Shown here one piece after another: positions 22,592 to 28,886 of a stretch of 39,190 nt of DNA. Under the pieces are notes generated by a model. That model was not told the DNA's origin, did not search any database, and saw only the letters and a program-made list of their open reading frames with translations. Every line of letters begins with the position of its first letter. The first letter of the stretch is position 1. The stretch spans positions 1-39,190 of the IMG/VR virus record IMGVR_UViG_3300042988_001037; one strand, written 5' to 3'. Source of the DNA: a virus. The position numbers and the translations under genes were made by a program.

Positions 22592-24154
22592 TTATCTTGA
22601 AGCTGTAACCATAGCATTCACTACGTCTTCAAACCACCATGTCAAATTGCTCCTGTTTAATAATGCACCAGTTGTTATTGCAGATTCAACCCTTGTTCCG
22701 TCTCCACCTGCATCCCACCATACACATTTTATTCCATAGGCCTTGCACTTTGATACAAAAGCAGTGACATGCTCGACTCTTTCAGCTGTATTGTTTTTGT
22801 TGTACGATGCAAACTCACCAATAATTACAGGAACACCGTTAGAAATAAACTTAGTATTTAGATTTGCAAAAAGTGTATCCAACGAAACACCATGTGTAGC
22901 CGGGTTATACTCTGTAACAGCTGTATTACCAGAGCCATCACCTGTATACCAACAAAAATCTTGTGGTGCATAGTAATGCACTTGTACCATAAGCCTGTTT
23001 GGTACTGTATCAGTAGGTAGTACAAAGTAGGTATAATATGGTGTAGCTCCATATGTGTTAATAGACAATAGCCTGTCAGAATTTCTTCCACCTGTTGCCC
23101 TTACTGCATAAACAAACGTTTGATACAATTGATTTAAGCTATTCTGTTCTGCCTCTGTTGGTGCACTCCACGAATTACCAGAGTCAAGAACCTCGTTCAT
23201 TCCCTCAAAAATAAGCTTGTGGTCATAATCCTTAAAAGCAGTAGCTATTATTGTCCAATATGTGGTTAATTGTGATTTTGCGTTTGCTAGTGCTGTAGGG
23301 TCTGTAAAAGCCTTTAGCCAACCAGAACTAACACCATCGTGGTGAATGTTTATTATGCAGTGCATATTTAACTCCATACACCAGTTAACCATCCTTTTTA
23401 CTCTATTCATCCATGCAGTTTCAAACGTGCTTGTATTTGTATCCCAGTGGGCAAACCAAGTGGTTGGAATTCTAACACAATTGATTCCTTTTTCTTTTAT
23501 TGCTGATAGCATAGCTTTTGTTGTAACAGGATTCTGTAAATAGGTTTCTGTCCAGTCTTCCTTTGATGGTGGATTCGCAGGAGCAAGCCAATCAGTAACT
23601 GTTAAGGTGTAAGAAACTATTGCATTTGCAAAGTCTTCTAATGTGTTAAGTCCATAGCTCGCAAAATTAACATTAACATCATTAGCAACTGTTCCACCTA
23701 GTGTAATGGTACTGTCAAAATTACCATTCATTTCTGTGATTGTTTGTGGACTTCCACCACTTTTTGTTAATGTAAAATTAGAAATGGTATAGTAAATACT
23801 ATCAGTTCCACAATCACCAATTGCATAATTCATAATTCGATATTGCATTCTTACTGGTGTACGTGCATACTCATTTGTTGCAACTGATGTAATTGTTGTT
23901 GATATGCTTGCTATTCCAGTAGATGCTGTTATTTTCTTACTTGAACTTCCAATCAATTGAAGAGAAGATGTCGAATCAACGATATACAAATAGGTATAGT
24001 AAGCATCTTTTTTAAGTATATCTAATTCGTAGGGTGTTGTAGTATTGAAATTTTCTAGTGTATTACCAAGATTCCAACCAACTGTTATATCATTTAACAT
24101 AGACTGTGCAGTTGGATAGTTCTTTTGCATTTTTAAAACATCACATATTTGCAT
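22592..24154 (-). CDS. GH5 cellulase-type glycanase, no signal peptide
   Basis: A 520-aa protein starting MQICDVLKMQKNYPTAQSML (ATG 24154 overlapping the previous stop as TAATG). GH5 TIM-barrel motifs: GWNLGNTLE (26-34), VRIPTTWFAHW (227-237), NIHHDG (269-274), FEGMNEV with acid/base E321, VHYYAP (392-397), and IIGEFAS with nucleophile E447. The GWNLGNTL motif points to the GH5_4-type endo-beta-1,4-glucanases. Residues ~45-200 are an inserted beta-rich block in the first barrel loop, possibly a carbohydrate-binding module. No secretion signal exists, and it is coupled to a fibre-like virion gene, so it probably works as a virion-bound depolymerase or is released at lysis. Confidence 0.9.
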   Translation of the reverse strand: MQICDVLKMQKNYPTAQSMLNDITVGWNLGNTLENFNTTTPYELDILKKDAYYTYLYIVDSTSSLQLIGSSSKKITASTGIASISTTITSVATNEYARTPVRMQYRIMNYAIGDCGTDSIYYTISNFTLTKSGGSPQTITEMNGNFDSTITLGGTVANDVNVNFASYGLNTLEDFANAIVSYTLTVTDWLAPANPPSKEDWTETYLQNPVTTKAMLSAIKEKGINCVRIPTTWFAHWDTNTSTFETAWMNRVKRMVNWCMELNMHCIINIHHDGVSSGWLKAFTDPTALANAKSQLTTYWTIIATAFKDYDHKLIFEGMNEVLDSGNSWSAPTEAEQNSLNQLYQTFVYAVRATGGRNSDRLLSINTYGATPYYTYFVLPTDTVPNRLMVQVHYYAPQDFCWYTGDGSGNTAVTEYNPATHGVSLDTLFANLNTKFISNGVPVIIGEFASYNKNNTAERVEHVTAFVSKCKAYGIKCVWWDAGGDGTRVESAITTGALLNRSNLTWWFEDVVNAMVTASR

Positions 24155-24843
24155 TATACACCACCCCTTGAAAATCCTGCCCATGATGTGCCACTATCTG
24201 ACGTGATCAATACGATATAATAAACCTTTCCTACCTCAAAAACAGGAGCATTGCCAGTGTCCCAAGATATGCCACTAAACCAAGTGATTGAAGCCCCTGC
24301 AGTGTAAGTTAATTCAATTAACAGTTGAGCCCTTGTTGGAACATTTGAAATGCTGATTGTTTTCGCTGTAGCATTCCCTATTTCCATTGCTACATTCATG
24401 CTTGTTTTATCGTCAACGTCTATAGCATATGCATTTGTAACGTCTGCAACGGTAACATATTCGTCAAGTTCTTCTCTGATTTCATCAATTGTCAAGCTTT
24501 CGCCACTATTTCCACCACCTCCTCCCGACGATACCTTAAAAGGGTTTGTGTTCTCCTCTGCAGCAATAACATTTACTATTCCAGCGACAGCAGAACGGAT
24601 ATAAATAGTCTTTCTTTGGCCTCTTATAACAAGGCTCTCATTGGAACCTATGATGTAAACACCATCACTTGTAATCTCAAAATCGTTGCTGTACGAAATA
24701 TACATATTCCCTACTGACATGTTTTTAATAACATAAAATGGGTATGTGGTTGCGTATGCGTTTGATGTAAATGTTATCGCATTAATAACACCTGTTGCAC
24801 AGCTTAGCTGTGTAATATTACTTGCTGTTGTTTTTGATGCCAT
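24154..24843 (-). CDS. Head-fibre-like virion protein
   Basis: A 229-aa protein. Residues 1-100 form a beta-sandwich (TQLSCATGVINAITFTSNAY; NMSVGNMYISYSNDFEI; LVIRGQRKTIYIRSA). A Gly-rich linker (SGGGGGNSGES) and a short coiled segment follow, then a C-terminal domain (TISISNVPTRAQLLIELTYT; SITWFSGISWDTGNAPVFEV) of a kind common in phage fibres. It could attach the coupled GH5 enzyme to the virion. Ribosome binding site AAGGAGG. Confidence 0.65.
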   Translation of the reverse strand: MASKTTASNITQLSCATGVINAITFTSNAYATTYPFYVIKNMSVGNMYISYSNDFEITSDGVYIIGSNESLVIRGQRKTIYIRSAVAGIVNVIAAEENTNPFKVSSGGGGGNSGESLTIDEIREELDEYVTVADVTNAYAIDVDDKTSMNVAMEIGNATAKTISISNVPTRAQLLIELTYTAGASITWFSGISWDTGNAPVFEVGKVYYIVLITSDSGTSWAGFSRGGV

Positions 24844-24914
24844 GATATTACCTCCTTAATGGTTATAGTAACATTTTATCATATTTTTTTTATGTTGTAT
24901 AATCGACTTTACAA

Positions 24915-24944
24915 TAAAAAAACAGACATCATTACAATGCCTGT
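24915..24944 (-). terminator. Rho-independent terminator
   Basis: Minus-strand stem ACAGGCAT/ATGTCTGT (one G-U) followed by TTTTTTT. Lies upstream of the fibre gene, closing the 26-25 kb genes. Confidence 0.75.
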
Positions 24945-24945
24945 T

Positions 24946-25065
24946 TAAAAGGATAAAACATAAAAAAATAAAAAGTACTTTTACGTACACAATAAAAAAT
25001 AAAAAATAACTATATAAAGACAATTAAGTATAGCATTAAAAAAATTTAAATTCAATTGTATAATA
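24946..25065. other. AT-rich non-coding stretch
   Basis: About 120 bp of A-rich sequence between two terminators, with a small AAAGTACTTT palindrome. No gene is visible. A TATAAT (25059-25064, plus) lies right before the next hairpin without a clear -35. Confidence 0.5.
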
Positions 25066-25066
25066 T

Positions 25067-25103
25067 AAAAAAATGCAGTCCTATAATGTGACTGCATTTT
25101 TTT
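25067..25103. terminator. Bidirectional terminator
   Basis: AAATGCAGTC (25071-25080), loop, GACTGCATTT (25090-25099), with A run before and T run after: perfect 10-bp stem. Confidence 0.85.
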
Positions 25104-25177
25104 GACATTTGACGGACTTCGAAAAATGATTAGAAGACCTATAGTATATATCTTTTTTTTAAAATTATCAAGAAATT

Positions 25178-25471
25178 TTATTTTTTTCTATTCCTTTTTC
25201 GTTCATTTTTTTTATGCATTGAGATAGTACAATAGTCAGGATATAGAAAATTATGAATTTCGTTCCGTATGTCTTTATCATGGTGAAAAGTAGGTATAAA
25301 AGAGCATACCATAGTAGTAAATAGATTGTCGCTCTTAACATTGTCTTTATATCTCCAATCTTTTATTAAATTAATAATAATTTCCGTAAAAATACTAACT
25401 GTCAGAATCATCATTGTGAATGTTATCGATAGTGTCAGTATTTGCATTGCTATATACACTGTTTCGTTCAT
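25178..25471 (-). CDS. Hypothetical single-TM protein with basic tail
   Basis: A 97-aa protein whose residues ~6-34 form a long hydrophobic helix (IAMQILTLSITFTMMILTVS) followed by LIKDWRYKDN and a His/Lys/Arg-rich tail (MHKKNERKRNRKK). It overlaps the preceding gene by 77 nt. GAGG lies 10 nt before the ATG. Unknown. Confidence 0.55.
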   Translation of the reverse strand: MNETVYIAMQILTLSITFTMMILTVSIFTEIIINLIKDWRYKDNVKSDNLFTTMVCSFIPTFHHDKDIRNEIHNFLYPDYCTISMHKKNERKRNRKK

Positions 25472-25613
25472 TCCACACCATCCTCATGAAAAGATTTGCC
25501 ATAGAAATATCTTTCTCTTTTGCTATAGCCTTAAATATTTCTTTTGTGCCTTTTCTTACCCTGAATTGTAAAAGGTCATAATTATCCTTGTTGTATTTAT
25601 ATCCTCTTGACAT
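25395..25613 (-). CDS. Ribbon-helix-helix-like DNA-binding protein
   Basis: MSRGYKYNKDNYDLLQFRVR then KGTKEIFKAIAKEKDISMAN and LFMRMVWNERN: the strand-helix-helix pattern of Arc-type regulators, with a Ser/Asn/Asp-rich tail. No separate ribosome binding site; the gene overlaps the 108-aa gene's end and is probably coupled to it. An ATG 15 nt upstream is an alternative start. Confidence 0.65.
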   Translation of the reverse strand: MSRGYKYNKDNYDLLQFRVRKGTKEIFKAIAKEKDISMANLFMRMVWNERNSVYSNANTDTIDNIHNDDSDS

Positions 25614-25923
25614 TGGAAAGTTTAACATTTGCGTCTAATATGCCACGAAATAATATTCTGTTTATATCATTTTCAGAAAATTCTAGCATATCACCATCGG
25701 AATCAACAACACTGTATCTTATCAGGGTTTCTGTTGCTGTTTCCATGGTCCTTATTGTCACTACGGTTCCTATAATAACCTCTGATTGCTCTTTTGATAA
25801 CACTACATAAACCTCATCGCCAGGATCAAAGCTCGGAAAATTCTTTTCTATTTTCTCAAGCATATCAATGTTGCAATAATCCTTTTTTTCACACATTTCT
25901 TTTAATACATCTTTTCTTTTCAT
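25597..25923 (-). CDS. Hypothetical 108-aa protein
   Basis: MKRKDVLKEMCEKKDYCNID begins a helical N-terminus; residues 33-95 look like an SH3-like barrel (FDPGDEVYVVLSKEQSEVII; VVTIRTMETATETLIRYSVV; MLEFSENDI). GAGGC precedes the ATG. An AT-rich region with the inverted repeat GTATACATATATAC lies upstream and may hold its promoter. Unknown. Confidence 0.6.
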   Translation of the reverse strand: MKRKDVLKEMCEKKDYCNIDMLEKIEKNFPSFDPGDEVYVVLSKEQSEVIIGTVVTIRTMETATETLIRYSVVDSDGDMLEFSENDINRILFRGILDANVKLSNVKRI

Positions 25924-25982
25924 GTCTGCCTCTTTCTTATATTTTGTATATATGTATACAAGTATAGCATAAAAAAAGACAA

Positions 25983-26004
25983 AGAAAAAGAGCCTTTCGG
26001 CTCA
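25983..26004 (-). terminator. Rho-independent terminator
   Basis: Minus-strand GAGCC-GAAA-GGCTC followed by TTTTTCTTT. Ends the operon containing terminase, portal, fibre glycanase and minor capsid genes. Confidence 0.8.
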
Positions 26005-26008
26005 ATTT

Positions 26009-26137
26009 CATTTAAACATGTAGGCAATTACGATTGACATAGATACACACATGCTTAGGAGTAATAATATTACTATAAATAAATTAAGATTACTCTTTTG
26101 TATTTTAATTATTTTCTCTCGCATAAATAAGCACATC
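26009..26137 (-). CDS. Tiny single-TM protein, 42 aa
   Basis: MCLFMREKIIKIQKSNLNLF then one TM segment (about 18-40, IVILLLLSMCVSMSIVIAYM). The stop TGA is directly before the terminator. The start is the ATG at 26137 or the in-frame ATG at 26125. It follows the 84-aa gene by one base. A possible small holin or antiholin partner. Confidence 0.55.
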
Positions 26138-26138
26138 C

Positions 26139-26393
26139 TCACTTGCTAAACAAGTCTATTATAAGTGTTGTTGCTATCGTTGTCAATCCTGTTATAATTG
26201 CTATTGCAAGCACTTTACCAATAGATATTAATGTATCAATTTTTGAATGCATGGTAACGAACTCTAACCTCAAATCTGCGTGGTCTTTCCTTATCTCATC
26301 ATGTTCTTTGTTATTGTTTATTCTGTCTTCTTTCATCATGTCATACTGCCTTTTACACCTTTCGTCACACTGCTCATGTGTAATATATTCCAT
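26139..26393 (-). CDS. XhlA/holin-like membrane protein
   Basis: An 84-aa protein. The N-terminal 55 residues are charged and helical (EQCDERCKRQYDMMKEDRIN; HADLRLEFVTMHSKIDTL) and the C-terminal part is one TM helix (VLAIAIITGLTTIATTLIID). This resembles haemolysin XhlA-type proteins, which help holins. GAGGTG precedes the ATG. Its place behind the minor capsid gene is odd for a lysis gene. Confidence 0.6.
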   Translation of the reverse strand: MEYITHEQCDERCKRQYDMMKEDRINNNKEHDEIRKDHADLRLEFVTMHSKIDTLISIGKVLAIAIITGLTTIATTLIIDLFSK

Positions 26394-26405
26394 GTGTTCA
26401 CCTCA

Positions 26406-27524
26406 TCATATGTTTTTGCTTGCAATTTGCAAGTTGTTTTCGTTTGAAAAATATTTATATTTTGCTATTTGTTTCTTTAATCTGTTCTTTTCTGTTGCTA
26501 AAAAGTGTGACGTATCAGCAAAATTTTGTTTTCTCATACTTGATAGCATAGATACTTTACTTTTTGTAATTCTTATCTGCCTTTCCATCTGTCTTTGCTT
26601 TGCATATAGCTGATATTGGTTTGAGTAATCTTCATTAGCAAATTTTTCATATGGATTTTCATCACCTTTTTTATGTGGTGCAAAAGAGTGCCTACAATTC
26701 CATCCAAGCAAGCCACCTGGATCAGTTGGAAATCCTGTTTCTTTTTCCAAATTATCTGCATATTCGTCTTTTCCATCAATTTTGTACACGTTTGCTTGCC
26801 ATTCCACATGACTCCATGTTTTTTTAACAGGATGATATCGTGCACCTCTGTGACCAGATACAATCACATAATCAAAACCATTATTTACTGCTGATTTTAA
26901 TGTTATATTTCCTGATGCACGATTGATTGTTGTCTGTACAATCTTTTTTACATCAGCAGACAAATAAGAGGTAGATAATCCAAATGTTCCATGCATGCCT
27001 TGATTTGCTATTTTCTTTATCATGTCGTAGATTATATTTTCTAACCTAACATTTCCATAGTACTTTTGTAACTCAAGTGACATTGCAAAAGAATTTCTTA
27101 TCGCTATATCTGGAGTATCCTTTGTCATATTCCTTATTTCGTTAATTGCCTTTGTGTAATCTGACTTTAAAGACTTGCTAAAGACTCCAGATTGGCTTAT
27201 TTCAGGCTTTTTTATATCATGCTTAGAGTAAGTTAGGCTGTAGTCATTTTCAAGGCTTATTTTGGCTGTTCTGATAACCTCTTTAGGCAACAAAGACTCT
27301 GTTTTTTTGATTGCATTCTTTATTTTATTTTTGGTATATATGCCATACTCTGACGATAAACGGTTTGATTCTTTTGCATAGTCTTTTTTAGACACATTTT
27401 TTTCTAAAAGAAGAATCAAAATAACAAGCATGTTAAACTGTTCTTCCAATACATCATCTTCCATGTTTCTGTAATACTCAATTATTTCTGTTCCACTTTT
27501 TGCAATCGTTAATTCATCGAGCAT
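26406..27524 (-). CDS. Minor capsid protein 2 (MuF-like)
   Basis: A 372-aa protein in the head morphogenesis position. The N-terminal ~200 residues are helical and the conserved core is SGHRGARYHPVKKTWSHVEW (223-242), FPTDPGGLLGWNCRHSF (265-281) and PHKKG, the signature of phage minor capsid protein 2. It is thought to be packaged inside the head and ejected or to assist portal assembly. A coiled coil follows (residues 305-350). AAGGAGG precedes the ATG. Here it sits after two enzyme genes instead of directly after the portal. Confidence 0.85.
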   Translation of the reverse strand: MLDELTIAKSGTEIIEYYRNMEDDVLEEQFNMLVILILLLEKNVSKKDYAKESNRLSSEYGIYTKNKIKNAIKKTESLLPKEVIRTAKISLENDYSLTYSKHDIKKPEISQSGVFSKSLKSDYTKAINEIRNMTKDTPDIAIRNSFAMSLELQKYYGNVRLENIIYDMIKKIANQGMHGTFGLSTSYLSADVKKIVQTTINRASGNITLKSAVNNGFDYVIVSGHRGARYHPVKKTWSHVEWQANVYKIDGKDEYADNLEKETGFPTDPGGLLGWNCRHSFAPHKKGDENPYEKFANEDYSNQYQLYAKQRQMERQIRITKSKVSMLSSMRKQNFADTSHFLATEKNRLKKQIAKYKYFSNENNLQIASKNI

Positions 27525-27540
27525 GGCAATACCTCCTTAT

Positions 27541-28884
27541 TTAGTATGTATATGACCTATTTGAACCTGCTCCAAATCGAGTCAGATTTACTGTTCTTGT
27601 ACTTCTGTTTATATTGATTATGTCAAAGCAATCCTCTGTGGATGTATTTACTGTACGTGTAGGAACAACTGCATTATATCCAGATAATAAAGCAGATTTT
27701 GCAGCACTAGACACATCATAAAGCAAGCTACTTGCAGTGTGTGTAACTGGTAGTATTCCGGCATAAAGGGAGTATCTGTCATAGTGCCTATGTCCGTTAA
27801 ATGTGCCTATCATTTCCGTTGTTGTCCTATCGGTAAAATCTACAGCTATAGTACCACTATACAATGCATCGTATGAAGCAGATAACGTTAAAGAAGCCGA
27901 CGTTTTTGCAAGGAAATGTTGTATTATTGTTGCTAGTATACCAGCATTTACATATGTTCCACCGTAAGAATCAAAGTTACCCAAATTATGTGCAAATATT
28001 ACAACACCCCATAGATTAGGGTCTGCTTTGTCTTCCATACGCAAAGTATTGTAAAACCATGTAAGCTGTGCGTTTGAATATCCACCCTGTGGAGATATAC
28101 CGTTAACAGTCTCACTGATATTATAAATTGGAACTCCAGTTGATGTCACATATTCAAATGCATTTACTATTACTACACGTGTCTTACTAGATTCTATGTC
28201 GTAATAGTAGTATCCTTGTCCAATTGTATCCTCTGGGTTTATCGTTATTCTTTTCTTTTCTTGTGGAAGCAGTATTTCATTTATATTTCTAGGTGCATTT
28301 CTTAGCCAATACTGATAATGTGAGCTGTCGTGGTTTCCCCATACAAATCTAGCAGGACAGCAAGCATTGTACTCAAATTCCTTTGCTACATCTAATAATA
28401 GTGTACTATTATCAGGTTTGCTGTCATAATCCCACACCACATCACCACCATGTATAATCATGTCTAAATAGGTGTATTTTGATAGTTCACATACGTTTGC
28501 CATATGGCTAAGTGAATATGTGCCATCTGTAATAGTAACCTCTCCATAGATAGGGTTAACAGACCGTCTGTGGTGGCTGTCTGTAGTAAATGCTATCTTT
28601 GTTCCTGTATATCCTTTTACTATGTCACCAACCCTCACCACCTCTGCATCAAAGACAGCAGAATCATAGTGAGATAAAAGAAGATTTACATTTAACTTTG
28701 CATCGTCAATGTCTCCTTGTGCATTTCCAACATCTGTCTGGACATCTGAAATATCTCCCTCAAGTCCAGATATATCTTCTTGCAATCCTGACAAAAAACC
28801 ATTTACAGAACTGATGTCACCATCAATTCTGTCTGTTTGTTCTTTCATGTGTGTAACTAACTGATTTATAGCCTCTCTCATCAT
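27541..28884 (-). CDS. Virion-type metallophosphoesterase with coiled-coil N-terminus
   Basis: A 447-aa calcineurin-like phosphoesterase with all metal-site motifs: TDSHH (D102, H104), HGGDVV (D148), GNHD (183-186), FAHN (H299) and GHRH (364-367). Residues 1-70 are a coiled coil with IDGDISS, LEGDISD and GDIDD heptads, the usual trimerising base of phage fibres. No signal peptide. AGG-AATTAATA precedes the ATG and the start follows the GH5 fibre stop by 2 nt. A phosphate ester in a teichoic acid or cell-surface polysaccharide is a likely substrate (inference). Confidence 0.85.
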   Translation of the reverse strand: MMREAINQLVTHMKEQTDRIDGDISSVNGFLSGLQEDISGLEGDISDVQTDVGNAQGDIDDAKLNVNLLLSHYDSAVFDAEVVRVGDIVKGYTGTKIAFTTDSHHRRSVNPIYGEVTITDGTYSLSHMANVCELSKYTYLDMIIHGGDVVWDYDSKPDNSTLLLDVAKEFEYNACCPARFVWGNHDSSHYQYWLRNAPRNINEILLPQEKKRITINPEDTIGQGYYYYDIESSKTRVVIVNAFEYVTSTGVPIYNISETVNGISPQGGYSNAQLTWFYNTLRMEDKADPNLWGVVIFAHNLGNFDSYGGTYVNAGILATIIQHFLAKTSASLTLSASYDALYSGTIAVDFTDRTTTEMIGTFNGHRHYDRYSLYAGILPVTHTASSLLYDVSSAAKSALLSGYNAVVPTRTVNTSTEDCFDIININRSTRTVNLTRFGAGSNRSYTY

Positions 28885-28886
28885 TA

